From Opeltia flavorubescens (Eukaryota; Ascomycota; Lecanoromycetes; Teloschistales; Teloschistaceae): DNA of 64,000 nt. The notes under the pieces were generated by a model, which searched no databases, was not told the DNA's origin, and saw nothing but the letters and a program-made list of their open reading frames with translations. Positions 23,449 to 36,569 of the stretch are shown here, in pieces. The stretch spans positions 1,490,583-1,554,582 of the forward strand of contig KE546971.1 of the NCBI GenBank assembly GCA_000442125.1, read 5' to 3'. A program made the translations under genes and the position numbers. Position 1 is the first letter of the stretch. The number at the start of each line of letters is the position of its first letter.

Positions 23449-23730
23449 AAGATTATGATCAAAAGGGTTCAATTTACTGACCACAAAAATTTCTATCCGG
23501 AATATCATAAAACCCGCACCTCAACCGACTGTCAAATCGACATACGAGGCGGGGTGAAGCGCCACTATTACATAGCCACTGATGAGTCGGAGAGCCTTGT
23601 CGGATCTTCGACAGCCTTGTCTCCCCAGATAGTGCATCCCATTGTACCCATCACGACTCTCAAGTAGGATGATTAGCGAAAATATTTTGGAGCGCTTCCA
23701 GAAAATTCTTGAAGACCGATTGTTCCACCC

Positions 23731-25970
23731 ATGGCACCCACGGAGTTTACTCCCATTGAAGACCACGACTTCAACGTAGAGATACACGAGGTCTTGCAGC
23801 CCATACATCCCGATTCGAGACGACCGTCATCGCCGTCATACCCGCCAGGTCTTCTAGAGCCGTTAATGGTACAAGAGCTGATCGATGGTCAGTTGTCTAA
23901 GGCTTCTATCGATTAATTCAAGCTTTACAGCAAATGGGCTAACATCAGCTTTCGGTTCTATAGATCAGCCCTCTGTAAGTTCGTCTATGAGAGAATTCAG
24001 GTCTCATTTATTACAACTTCATATAGAAATTCTTTGGTCTTCATGATAATTACAGGAAGATTTGTGATGATGATCAATTCAAGAAAGCCCATCCCGAGCT
24101 GGCCAATAATCTCATGGATGGTTTCTCGGATCCAGACTCTGTCATCTTCATTCGTCCCGCTCAAGATGAAGATGAAACGATGAAGACTACTCCCACGCTC
24201 ATGATTTCCAAAAAAGTCAATCGTACACGGATGGATCTACCACTGATTATACGGGACTCGACAATCATCTCTCGACCTGACTCCGGTTCTGAAGAGAACA
24301 TCATGATGCTGGACCTGGCCCAGTCTCTGAATCTGCAGCTTGACTCGACCCCTGAATATCAAAGAGAATTCAGGATGGCTAATGGGAAATACGTTAAAGC
24401 CCTTGGTCGTACAACGGCCAATTGCTGCTTCGCCAAAGATCCAATNGTAGAATTACGCTGCTGGTTCTACGTATTTCAGCAACTAATCAGCCCGCTAATT
24501 ATGGGTATGGCTTTTCTCGAGGAAACCCAAACACTCGAAAGATATCGGCATCGACTGGAAATCCGCATGATACCGCGCGCATTGCCTTTGCAGTTATGTA
24601 GCCTTGACTACCCACGCCGTCGGCTGTATTGTCTTGCCGATTCTCAACCTAAACTTGCGAATGCCGATACTGGATCTGAGCTCGATTTGATGTCGCTAGA
24701 ATACGTACAGAAGCGGGGCTTTACTGTTCAGCAGGTGGACACAACAGATTCCACAGTCCAATTTGCTGATCGTAGCTTGGCACAACTAGCTGGAAGGGTT
24801 CAAGTCAACATTAGTATAGGTCACGAAGGTAGCACTTGGTATTCGAGAGTGTTCAATGTTTTGGAGGGTTTGACATGTGATGTCCTTTTCGGGGAAGACT
24901 TCTTGGACGCCACAGCAGCCTTTCAGTCTTATTCCCAAGCGTTTGAGTTGGATACTGATGACGATGGCTTCTGTGAAGTCAACGCGATTGTTTGGTTCAA
25001 TGTGCTTGAATCAAGTCTTGCGCAAGTTTTCTGCAAGAATGCACCTGGATCAGACCCCCCATCTGGCAAGTCCCGATCCCAACATATTGAAATGACAGAA
25101 GTGTCGTTAGGCCGAGAGACATGATTCATAGGCTTGGCTAACGTGTCTCTATGGGACGTAGGAGAACCTGGTCTGATGGCAAAGGTCAAAAGCCGAGTTG
25201 ACACATTCTTCCGGGGCAAGGATTATCAAGGTCGAACGAATTTGGACCTTCCGAACGGTAGGACACTTTTTTAAACATATCGTCACTAATGGTAGCAACT
25301 GTGACATCCTGATTCGCATCTAATTATGCCAGACAACGACGATTCCGATCAACAAGAAAATCACCGTAGAGAAACGGCAAAGTGTGCGATTGCTCGACTG
25401 CCGGAAGCTGAGCAAGAAGCTGCATTGCAGATAGAAAGAGCTCAGATCGACGCATACGAGAATACACGGGTTTCATCCACGCCTCAGTCGTCGGAAAATG
25501 CCTTGGAAGGCAAATTTCCGTGTCAAAAACTTGGTTGCACTGCAAGTTTTCAAACACTGTACCTGCTTAAGTAAGAGCTCCCTCAGTATTCAGGTATCTA
25601 GACTTATCTGGTCCAAGCTCTCATATGAGCGTACATTCTTCTAGTCGTCCCCATTACTGCCCTATAGCAACTTGTCCACGTAGCAAAGGGGGACAAGGCT
25701 TCAGGAGGAAGAATGAACTAATCAGGCATGGTTTAATCCATCAAAGCCCAGGATACACATGTCCTTTCTGTCCAGACAACGAGCACAAATACCCTAGGCC
25801 TGATCAGTTGCAAAGGTAGGCAGTGACCCCAGCGCTTGCTCGCCAGCCGATTTTAATGAAGTGGTAGGCATGTGAGAGCCAATCATGCAGAGGTGGACAT
25901 GAGCGACCCTAGGCTACGTGATGTTTTAAGTCAAAGAGTACCCGAGAAGAGACGTCGTTTCGGTCGATAG
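23731..25970 (+). CDS. Retropepsin-like domain protein with C-terminal C2H2 zinc fingers (host gene)
   Basis: Modelled as seven exons (23731-23887, 23949-23974, 24027-25014, 25132-25257, 25333-25570, 25618-25815, 25868-25970), 611 residues. Two tandem acid-protease-like modules are visible: one with D-S-G-S near residue 146, one with the catalytic D-T-G-S at 275-278 and a hydrophobic DVLFGEDFL block. A charged helix (RETAKCAIARLPEAEQEAA) links to C2H2-type fingers: C-x4-C with H-x3-H, a second C-x4-C, and a short C-x2-C finger ending LQRHVRANH. Proteins of this arrangement occur in fungi as ordinary host genes related to retroelement proteases, probably long domesticated; function is unknown. 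The weakest junction is the 117-base intron 25015-25131, so the protease-like and zinc-finger parts might be two genes. An alternative acceptor at 23930 is also in frame. An N lies at 24446. Confidence 0.62.
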
Positions 25971-26121
25971 GAGTGGTTGGTAACTTCAAACCAAATGGTC
26001 TTTTTTTTTTAATACGGCCGCTAGTGATTAGCGTAGTATTAAATTGTCAGTGTGTTGATCGTAGTGTATTGTGAATGTCTGAAAATACTCCCCAATTGAA
26101 ATACTCACACCCCCCTTATCG

Positions 26122-27093
26122 TCATCCACACCCTCCTCGTCCGATACCTGCGCCCCTGGTCCGATAGCAGCCGTTCCCCACACCACTATCACTATCCCAC
26201 GCAGCCCCTTCTCTCTCGCCCCTCCTTCTTGCTATAGTCTTCCCATCCCAACTGACACTCCCCACTCTTGATATGATCCCAGAAGTCCCCCCCTCACGTC
26301 CCTCGTTCAAGAAACTCTTCTTCCCCAGCGTATTATTGAAAGTTATATGCATCAGACCATTCAATTGGCGCAGCAAATCACGCTCATCCAGGAAGGAAAG
26401 CCCACACTCCTCGCAGCAACTGGGAGGGAGTATCTCCCCTGTCGTTCCCGTCCAAATCTCTTTGCTCTTTCCTTTCCCTCCCTGATCCATTGGTGTGGCT
26501 TCCTCACCTAACACTGCCCCATACTTCGTAAAGGCATGTTAAGCCAGTTTACCCCGCTCTCGCCAAACGAACACCTACACCCCTTGCAGAATAATCGAGC
26601 CACACACCCCCCCCTCCGTCGCCTGACAAGCGTGTTCTCTCTGCAGCGCCGTAGTGTCGAACCAATTCTCACAGCCAGCGCAGAAAATCTTCGTCCCTTG
26701 TGAATGGCGGTGATGAAAGTAGCCGAAACGCATCTGAAGTCTCAAACGCTCGCTCGTTCACAGAGGGAAGCAAGTCGTCACTTCCGTAACCTTTCTCATG
26801 ATTATAAATTCCCTTAGATACGCGGGGTTGGTGCGGGCCACGTCCCTTGTCTTTCTCATGGCTGTTTAAATCGCCTTCGCTGTGGGAGGTACGTGTACAG
26901 GTACCGCAGTGCCATTCTCCATGTGTGTGTTCGTGCTGTTTGATCTGTGATGAGGTATTGAAGAGCTTGTTACAAATGCTGGATGCGAAACCGGTCTGTT
27001 CGTCGTGGGTTTGGTTATCTGAGGGAAGGTGCATGATGCGCTCGTGCCAGGGGCGGAGTGAAAGGTTCGAAAACACTGCTTGCACTGGTACAT
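26122..27093 (-). pseudogene. Decaying C2H2 zinc-finger gene
   Basis: Starts with an ATG giving MYQCKQCFRTFHSAP, the signature start of a common fungal C2H2 family (YQCKQCxRTFxSAP...H). After a run of C the finger continues in another frame (WHERIMHLPSDNQTH), with degenerate fingers behind it (ICNKLF...HEHTH; WHCGTCTRTS...HEKD). A third frame adds IFCAGCENWFDTTALQREHAC and FCKGCRCSFGESG, and the stretch around 26400 adds CEECGLSFLDERDL. At least three frames are needed to read the fingers and several have lost a Cys or His. Some junctions could be introns, but the first shift lies inside a finger with no splice signals. A recent loss of function, or base errors in a draft assembly, would both explain it. 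It lies 3' of the retropepsin/C2H2 gene. Confidence 0.6.
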
Positions 27094-28131
27094 TATAGCG
27101 ATTCGTGAGGGATGATGTGTGTGATAGAAGGGGATGTGAGAATATGTAGACAAGGCATAAGGAGAGTTGGGGGCTGATGATAACTGTTGACAGTGATGAA
27201 AGAAAGCTATGGCATAGTCTTTCGGACAAGACAGGCGGACAAACAGCAAAGCAGGAGTGACAGATACGACAAAGAAGAAATATCCTACATGACCACTTCG
27301 AATGAATGAATCCGCTTACCGGTAGCATCATCAAGCATGAACAGACCTGCATCTCTATGCCAACCTCTCCCAAAACCCCGTCAAAAGGCACAAATAAGCG
27401 AAGGAAAGGGAGCAGATATCATCTTTCAGATCCTCATTTGAAATTTTTTCCTATTCTCATTCCACATCCCTAGAACTAATCTCCTATCCTCATCCTCATA
27501 TCTCATGCCCACTTCCTTCCCCTTCCACTTCTCCCTGCCTGTGTGGCCCGGACACTCACTGACAAGCAGCAGCAACCATTGGAAAACCCCTTCACAGCGT
27601 CGGTGCTCTTCATCCCTCTTGCCTGCTTATCCACCTTCCAATGCATGAGACTCATACCTAATACTGCCACGACGCCATCCTGCTAAAACGATCATCACGA
27701 ACTGAAGAAAATTCGCAAAAGAAATGAAAAGAGAAGAAAAGCATCAGGGTATCTATGTTTTGTACATTTCCCGTTAAAAAAGGCAGCGGAAAACCGTGAG
27801 GAAAGCCCCTATCTGAAGAGCTTTTTGCGCCGTCGTATGGAATCGGAAATAGTGGAAAACGCCCCGAAAAAGGTGAGCATCGCTTGTGCAATGCTTCGGC
27901 CGTGGTCGCATTTGCTGCTGAAAGGAATTGTGGTTGAAGAAACGGATCTATGCCGTCTGTCCGAAATGCATCGTTCGCAATTTGTTGGAAGATAAGGTTG
28001 GATAGAGCTGAAGAGATACGGTGAACAATGCAATGAGCCCAGCTTGGGCCGCAAGCAAGTCTAATGCTCGAAAAGCGTAGGGTGCGGTGGATGATCTTCT
28101 GCAGCGATGCTGGCAGGACTCCAGAGTCAGC
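27094..28131. other. Intergenic between C2H2 relic and Rho GEF
   Basis: About 1 kb. It holds the upstream part of the C2H2 relic and the 3' region of the Rho GEF. Pyrimidine-rich on the plus strand around 27430-27640. Short open frames (27658-28054) show no domain. Confidence 0.5.
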
Positions 28132-31100
28132 TTATGAAGCTAGCTTGCAAAAATGTTTGTTCCAAATCCAGCCAACTTGATTAGTCCGATCATCCTGGTT
28201 CTTGGCGAGCCAAAGCTCTCCTTTCTCGCCAATGACATCGAATATCTGGTGACACAATTAGCTAATATCAGTGTAGCCCATGAATGGTTTGGCTTACCTC
28301 TCCTGCAACATAAGTCAGGTAAGGATAGCCAGCTTCTCTCCTTGCCCGATCGATATTGAATTCATATACACTGGCTGCGAGGAATATCACATTGAATTGA
28401 GGCTGGGGCCGAGTAAGGCCATCATCGGCAGGAGACTGTGTACGCGGAGAATCGGACATTGGCAAGGCGGACGAAAAGATGCCAGAATATCGTCCAGAAG
28501 GGGAGGGAGGCCGTGCCTGAGTCCCAGATGCGTAGCTAGGATTTCCAGAAGACTGATTTGCGAGGGTAGTGGCTTCACTGACGCGGTTCATGTCTGGTGT
28601 CTCCACGGCAAAGCGCGGTTGAGAAAGCGAAGATCCAGCGGCAGTAGCAGGTCGTCCGAAGCCGGCACTACCTGGGGTCGTATCATTGGAGTAAGAATGA
28701 TAACTACCAGGTACTTCCGGTGTTCGCGGACTTCGACGGGTCATGGCGGAATTTGCGCGGTGGCGATTGTTCAACTCGGGCTGATTTGATGTGGAGGCCA
28801 TCACGGGAGCCATTGTAGGCGGCTGTTGCAATCCATTGTCCATACCGAAAAACCCTCCAGCGCCGCTTCTTCCCCCGAAGTCAGGCTGAGGAAGGACTGG
28901 TGACATATCGCTGTTGACCGAAGTCGTCCTTCGTCGATTCAAATCTAGAGAATTCTTCTTCTGAGATGACTCTTCACCAGTCAGGGTTCGTGTTGGCGAA
29001 AGTAGATTGACCATATTGACTGAGTCAGCAAGCATGGAGCCATTGCAGACTCCCAATGATAAGACCTGTGCTTCGAAAAACGCAAAGTCGCCTTTGAAGG
29101 CATCAATCACCTCTGATACCGGCCCCGAGGCTTTGTAATTATCAAGAGCTTGTCCAAGCTTTCGTCGCCAGATGGCATGCCACTGTAGCTGTAGCTGCAC
29201 AAAGCTATTTAGACAAGCTTCAACCAGCTTCCCAGTCAATGCAAATAACTTGGGCAATTCTTCCTTGAGTGATTCGTTGATGGCAACGAATTGCTCGCCT
29301 TGTTCAGTTGTCTTCTTGTCTGGCTTATCACCACGCTCCTTGATGCCTTTAAAACGGGCGTAGTCCATGACTCTTTTGTTGCGTTTTTGCATGAGCTTTT
29401 GCGGGCCATCGTGGAGCTTTAATAANGTAGTCATGGGCTCAATGACGTTCTTGCGCACAGCATTGACCTGCTTACTATCAGCAAATAGCTCATGGATTGT
29501 GTATCAATACCTACGTGATCCGTGAGAGCAGTCATCGACATCTCCCTAGTAGACATCCTGAACTTCCGCCATTTGCTCTCAACCTCAGGATAGCTGCTTT
29601 GAGCTACATCGATGTGATTCTCGATAGCCATTATGAAATCGCTGAAGCGGTTCATCCAGAGTTGAACGTCATTGGTGTACATCTCGACATCTCGCATGAC
29701 AACCTGTAGTTGGAAGAAGTGGGAACCAAACCTCTCCGATACAGCATTGTAAGCTTTGTCTTCGACCATATCTGAAAGGCCAACTTGTTGCCTCAATTTC
29801 TCCGTTCGGCGTCCGAACGCTTTGGACAGTCCAAGGCGAACGTCAGATTCTTTTCGTTTCCGATTATTGGTCACTTGTTCCATGAGGTCTGCTCGCTTCT
29901 TCATTTCGTTGATCCTCATTGAAATGCCTTTCATCTCTCGAGAAGCAACATCCAGCTTGGTATAATCTGGATGATTCTCTGGAGTCGTTTCGAGGAGCTG
30001 ATCGAGCAGTAGCGGATATTTGAGGATTCTCTGAACAGGTTTGACGAGTAATGAATCAAGGTCCCATGCAGCAGTTAGATCGTGAGCGTAGGCTCGACAT
30101 TCCTTCAGCCAAATCTGCACCTTGTCGTTCTTTTGCAGCTGTGCTAGCTTCTGATTCGCAGCGTCATGATTCTTGAGATAATCCGCATACACTTTCTCCA
30201 TCTCTACCATATGCGTGCCAAAGGCATCACCGATGAATGTCTGGCGGTCCTTGTCTTCATCGTTCGCGTCTGGTCCACTGATAGACGAGTGGTCATCGGT
30301 GCCACCGCTGTAGGAGGTCGAGTTACTCATGCGATTGCCTCTCCATCGTTTTGACTTTGGTAGAACGTATACTGTTCTCGCTGCTTGCTTGAGGGCATCC
30401 AAGAAGTTCGTTGAAAAGGCGACAATCTGATCAGAATTACTGAACAATGTCTTGACATCCTCCGCGGATATTATAATGACATTTGATGTTCCCTTGTAGA
30501 TGTCCTCTACAACCTTCATGTCTTGGCCGAATGAGTGTTCTGTATCGATAAGCTCCTTGATGATATTCCTCCGCCTCGTCAAACGCTTTAGCTCTGATTC
30601 AGTAAGAGCTGGTGTGCTTTCTGTACCAAGCTGAGGTTGTGAAATGGATGAATTAATGGAAGGTTGCACCGAGGACGCTCGGGTGTCGGAGTCAGGAAGT
30701 TGAGACGAATCGCTGCTAGCATTCATTGGTAGTCCAGCTGGAAGCCCATGTGGATTGATTGTCGAGGCAACATGCTTACTGTATACGGACGGTGACGGAG
30801 GGCTCCTTGCTTGCTTGTTACTTTGATCTGAAGAAGGGACAGGGGGTGGAGGGGGAATGTGGGCTGGTAAGGGAGGGGGTGAAATGGCAGGAGAATCATC
30901 ATCCTGGGGCGAGGTAACGTTGATTCCGATTTCGAGGCCCAATCCCTGAATTTCAGGCAATTGAGGGGAATCTTGCGCGTCTCCCCTGGGCTTTGTCTGT
31001 GACAGATCTTCTCTGTGCATGGACCAATCTTTAGGTGGAAGACTGGGCTTATCGTCCGAGGGGCTGTCGGCAGCTTGCAGATGGATCCAGTCCCCGATTG

Positions 31101-34100
31101 AGGGCGACATGTTCCAATCATCGGGATGGTTCAGGCTTGCTCGGTGTAACTTATTCTCGCCTTCCTCGACCTCAAGGCTTGCTGATCGACTGTGTTTGCT
31201 GGCGATTTCGAGCCCGTGAGCCATATCAGTACTGTTGCTCCGTAAATTTGCAGCTTCGGCACTGTGATGATCCCTAGGGGCTGATGTTGGCGAGTGAAGA
31301 TTTGTCTGGGCCCTGCTCTGAAACCTCAATGGGGGAGTCATGTTGTTCGTTTGAGCGAATCTGTTCCTGGCAAGCTCCTGGAGATATAATTGTGTAACCT
31401 TCTTGGGGTCCCATCCTCCTTGCCGTGCAAGATCGGGTGATTGAGCAAAGATTTGCTGCTGAACATCGTTCATCATATCGGGGCTGACGACATTAGGATC
31501 GTGATAGTGATCGAGCACTCGGTTGATGGTACTGTAAGCATCACTATCCATTGTGCTTCTTGTGGTCAAGGGTGAAGAAAAGGTTGCAGGAGACCATGGT
31601 TGTTGTGTATAAGCGCTTGTTGCAGTAGAGACAGACATATGCGAAGTTTGTTGAGCCGGTGCCGGAGATAGTTCGTCTATCCTTGCCATACGACGCTCTC
31701 TGTCATAATCGAGGGATTGACGATCGGACTGCCGATCCTTGGATCGACTTGAAGAACTCCAGGAGCTTATACTCCACCGGTTATTTGGCTGTTCGCTTGC
31801 GCTAGCCTCTCCTGAAGTACCTTCCTGGGTTTCATTGAAGTGTGACTTGTCTACAACGGGCGTTTCTCCTAACATAATTTGTATGGATTCTCTATCATCT
31901 TTGTCCGAGGAATCTGCAGTTCTGGGTCGACGAACGCTCGTTGGACTCGAAGGGCTGTGGTCTCGAATGCTCATAATATGACTAAGAAGCGTAGGTTGAC
32001 TCTCACCAGGACTAGGTGATCGGTCTTGCGGTTCGTCATCAAAAAATGTACCGACAGAATCTACTGTACCTGCAGTCACAGCAGACATAGGTTCCGTTTC
32101 TGATGGTGTTGATGTGTCATCTTCATCGATATGCGAGAACCGATTGAAACCACCCAACGTTGGGGAATCCTCCTGACTCATATCTAGTACCGACCGCTCG
32201 GAGAGTAGACCAGTATTGATGGTCAATTCGCGTTCTGATTTTGGGAGCTCCTCTGCTGGAGTTCGAAACACTTCTTCCTCTTTTGCCAATTCTGGTGACG
32301 ACTCGACCATTGTGGACTCCTGCAATGTCTGCGTTTCCTGCTTTTCATCAACATGGATTTGATCTGTTCGAACCGCTTGCCCATTTGCCTGCAAATCCTC
32401 CTCTACTTGCGAGTCGAGAGCCGCCTGCTGCGCCATCGATTCCCTCCTCCTTTCCTCTTGGCGTTCGTTTTCCTTCACCGTGTGCGTGAATGCGGCTTGG
32501 ATTTTCTGACGACGAGCTGCAAAATCCACCCCTCCCAATTCAGGTGGTCGTCTGCTCCGATGCTGTTTTGGGCTTTTCGGCTGTCCATTCTCATGTCCAG
32601 CGAACCGGTCAACTGCTCGAGCCCTAGATGCTGATGTAGTTGCTGATGACACTGGCTGTCGAGGTCTTGAGCTTCGTAAAGGCGGCGATTTCTTTGGAAG
32701 TGGGGCCGAGATGTAAGCAGCAAGCCGAGGACTGGTCGAGAGATGCTGGACACCAGGACTGTTCCTGCCGCGACGTGGAGAATAACGGGAAGGACTGCGT
32801 CTCGTATCACGTATCGGACTTTTTGGAGGTTGGGTAGATCTTGGTAATGTGCTTGAGCCCCTTGGAGGAGGTACGATAGGACCTGTACGTCGACCAGCGG
32901 CGGAATTAGCTCGAGTTGATGGTGTTGAATTACCAGAATCCGATTGGGTGCTAAGTCGACGCGTACTAAGAGGGATGCGGGATTGCGAGTTTCGCTTCGG
33001 TTGAGTTGGAGATGTAGGAGGTGATGAATGATTGGTGAATGAAAGCGGCGCTGCGACAGGTTCTCGAACTGCAGTAGGAGGAAGCCGAGGCAAACCCGCG
33101 AAATCGCTTCGTGTACGGCGATGACGGCGTGACGGTAGCTCTGGGATTACTTTCTCATTCTTAATCTCATCCAGTGTAGGATTTGCACCTAAGTACCAAG
33201 CCGAGGGAGAGGACGGAGACAATGTTGCAAATCGCTGAGTCTCTTCGTCCGTGGGGAACATAGCGTTCGGCTCTCTCATGCTGCCCTCAGAACCTCTACG
33301 TCGGCCAGGAATTGAAATCCCATAGCCCAGATGGTAGTCATTCACACCCTCACCGACAATTTCTCCAAACAAAGGCTTCCGCAGTGTTTGACCATTTGAA
33401 GCAAGATCTGTCATAGATTGTGAAGTGAAGTTATTCACGTCATGTGATGTTGGACCTTGGCTTCTAGGACTAACGGCAGCATCTTCTATTGGCCGGCCAC
33501 GTCGCTGATGTTTGGGCGTCCTACTTCGCTCTTGCCCGCTCAGTAAATAAGCTCGGTTCATAGCCTCTGGTGGGAAGCTACCTTTTGACTGTGAAGAAGT
33601 TCGGGCGCGGGCGTAGCTGATATGGGTCGCTGGATTCGAATTTCCAGAATTGGAATGGGTGGAAGCTGAGCGGGAGGTTGTCTTGCGCGGCAATGGCGGA
33701 ACCTCGTCAGGAGTCTGGTTGAACCTATTGACAAGGTCCTTCAAAGAAGTTTGACGATTTCGGGGAGTGCTAGACAAACTTGGATTGGATTTCGCGGAAT
33801 GGGACGAAGATCGCTCGGTGGAGGTGGTGGAGGCGTATCTCGAACCGTTAGGCATGAAAGTCCGCGATGACAGGGACGGTTGTTTGGAGGCACTTGAACG
33901 CGACGACGATGGACTTTGTCTCCGATAATGCTTGGACATTGTTATGTCGTCATCCCGCTGGCCGAGAATAATCTCCCCCTGGCGAAGACCTTCTCTTGAA
34001 GTGCGGGAAAATGAATCGTGGTAGCGGCGATAGAACTCGTGTGGATCGGGAGAAGGGACGTCTCGTTCTGGCGTCTCGGCGAAGGCGTCGACATTAGAAT

Positions 34101-34314
34101 TGGAGAAGTTTGGGTCAAAATCGGTTTGAAAGCTTGGACCCTGACCGTTTAGCTGGCCGTATGTATATGCAGGAAGTGGTGCAACCGAGTATGGAGATGT
34201 GTCGACGTTGGAAGTTGCACTGATGGGGTAGGTGGCTTGCTCATTGGAGATGTCAGGAGAGGATGGATCATGCTGGTGGTCGTCGGTAGGGTAGGGCGAC
34301 TCGAGAGCCGACAT
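28132..34314 (-). CDS. DH-BAR-SH3 Rho guanine nucleotide exchange factor
   Basis: Three exons (29515-34314, 28298-29467, 28132-28245) give 2027 residues. The first 1250 residues are Ser/Pro/Arg-rich and disordered, with a PPPLPAHIPPPPPVP segment. A RhoGEF (DH) domain follows at about 1265-1480 (RRNIIKELIDTEHSFGQDM; LDSLLVKPVQRILKYPLLL; MRINEMKKR), then a BAR domain at about 1510-1760, another disordered linker, and a C-terminal SH3 domain (FNVIFLAASVYEFNI; YLTYVAGEIFDVIGE; NQVGWIWNKHF) whose core is joined by the last 52-base intron. The DH-BAR order recalls fission yeast Gef1 and animal Tuba, activators of Cdc42 at sites of polar growth and septation; the partner GTPase here is inferred. Starting MSALESPYPTDD is the first ATG of the frame. 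An N at 29426 lies within the BAR region. Confidence 0.9.
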
Positions 34315-36569
34315 TTTGAGTAGATGACATTAGGGCATGATGGTGCAAAGAAAGTAACGCTCGGGCGCAGCAACGGACAGATGGTGGACTGAGATTCGTC
34401 GAGATTTTGGGATGTGTTGACAGGGCTGCAATGAGAAGTGGAAGGCGCACTAGTTCAAGAAGTGAGTGGTTGGCGTTTGTTCGTTTGTTGACGCTGTAAA
34501 GATTAATTAGGGCAGTGGACGGTAGAAGGATAGTGGATGGAACAGCGAGGCAAATCCTTGCTGCGTGTCCTGTGGGTTGAGGGGCGGTTCGAGATGTTCA
34601 GTTCCAAAGGTCAAGTTGGTGGATGAGAAAGTGGCACAGGAAAACGGGAAGGGACGTAAAAGTGCGCGGGCTAAAGATCGACTTTGCCGAGTATAGCACT
34701 AGCTTGAAACATGATGAGCAAATCGGAACCCGTTTCTCTCAGCCGATACTAGCACACGCTCTATCTATCTATCTGTCTTTCAGGGTCTTGCTTGACAGTT
34801 GGCAAAGTGAATTGTTTGCCCAACAAACAGACCTCCTGTGACTGACTTTCCATTTGATAGGCCTCATAGGAAAAGTGATGACTTGAATACATTTTTACCT
34901 GAAAAGACCAATGTCCCTTTCCCCTAGTTGCGTCTATCTCTTCGTACATGGATGTTATGCATGCGCTTACGAAATACATGACGATTTTTATGCGTCCTTG
35001 ACCTCCTTGCTCCTAAAATCAACTGACAACCCCATGTATAATTGGAGGAAAAGCAGATATGAGGAAATCAAGGGTGTAGAGACAGCGAAGATCCACGCCA
35101 GAGAAGGATCTCGGCTGCAATACACAATGAACAATGCACGAAAGCGGCGCGTAAACTTGCTTCTATCTAAGGCTTAGCGTTTCTTTCCCACAGGAAATTC
35201 TTCGATGTATCGAATCCTCTTCTTTCGTATCTAACATCTTTCAGCGTTGACAAGATGGCTATATGGTGACGGGTGGAGATGTATTTTGAAGCGGTCGAAT
35301 TCGTCTCGGTCGCATTCACCGCACAAGGCTGTCTGGCGGTGAGTTGCTAAATCCTGCGCGGAGCCTCGATCAATTCATGCAATCGACTGGTGGACATCTT
35401 TCTGCTCAATCTTTCATGCGCATCCTTGGCGGACAATGGATACCTGCTTGGTTGCGCTTATAGTATGCTGCTGTCGATAGCGGGTATAATTTCTCCGCAA
35501 TTTCATCTCCGACAAACCCTCGAATTGAAAAATTCCAATCCGCAACGTCACACGACTCTGAATATCTCAAGGTGTAAAGCCACGGGAAATGACGTGTCTC
35601 GACGGTTGAGGTGGCCCGCGACCAGCAAAACCGCTCTGCAGCTCTCCCGCCACGATGGCGCTCCCGTTCAAGAGATTGGCTCGAGCGCGTTGGTCTAAAG
35701 GTCTGATGCATGGAGCTACCGAAAGCCACATAGGTGCGTCAGCAAACGCGTGTACCTAGCTTCTCTTTAACGCGTTGCATCTTATTTGTATGTGACGCGA
35801 CAGGATAGCACAGATTCGTACTTTTAGAAGTAGCTGCCGTGGGTGGTAGGTGTATCTTTCCCGGTTGTGTTTAGCTCCAATATATCGATTCTCCGAAAAT
35901 TCTAGTGCCATGGATAAAATGCTCGTAGTACCCGTAATCGTGAGTAAGATAACCAGACTCTTCATCGTGACATCAGCTACCAATGTGTGCTGAAAGATAT
36001 ACTGGTGTTTCTCATTTCTTTTTCTGCTCATCCAATATAATATCTTCCATAGAAAACCTACCGGTACCTTCAATTGTAGCGAATCGCTAGATACTCGAGA
36101 CTCACTGGCCCCGAATTGGATATTGATATCTTGATTCATTCTGTTTTGCTTCTGCATCATTCACTTCATTTCATGAAGAGTCCACACCAGTGAACATACA
36201 ATAATGGACGTTATCGGCGGACACGGCACCTATGGTTCAACATTTAGCGCAATAGTTAATCTCCAAAGTCGGAATGCGCCTTCCTCAACTATACATTTCA
36301 ATTCTTCATAATCATCCTTTTGAACTCCACTCCATCATCAATCTTGTGGCGATGGCGTCGGGAAGGTGATCACAAATTCACCTTTCTTTTTCCCTGCAGT
36401 CTATTGCAAAATCTGTCGGAGAGGAATATCTGTCATAGTCGCTTAAAACTTTCCTTCTCGGACTGTAAGTTTCGCTACACATTCTATCGTAGTAGCTTAC
36501 TATTCAAAGCTCACGGCTGTTGACTTCCAGCTATTTTCAGACGCAACTACAGCATCAAGAATTTCAGCC
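34315..36569. other. Long intergenic region
   Basis: About 2.25 kb between divergent genes (Rho GEF and the 2EXR-like gene). It should hold the long 5' leader and promoter of the Rho GEF and the promoter of 36570. A short CTAT repeat lies at 34760-34773. Open frames on both strands at 34623-35177, 35390-35729 and 35756-36160 lack coding character or domains. No RNA gene was recognised. Confidence 0.5.

Noticed and set aside
34623-35177. Short plus-strand frames upstream of the Rho GEF
   Set aside because: Probably chance frames in the long 5' flank.
35390-36160. Open frames of 100-134 codons on both strands
   Set aside because: Mutually overlapping, Arg/Ser-rich or random composition, no homology signature, no splice support.
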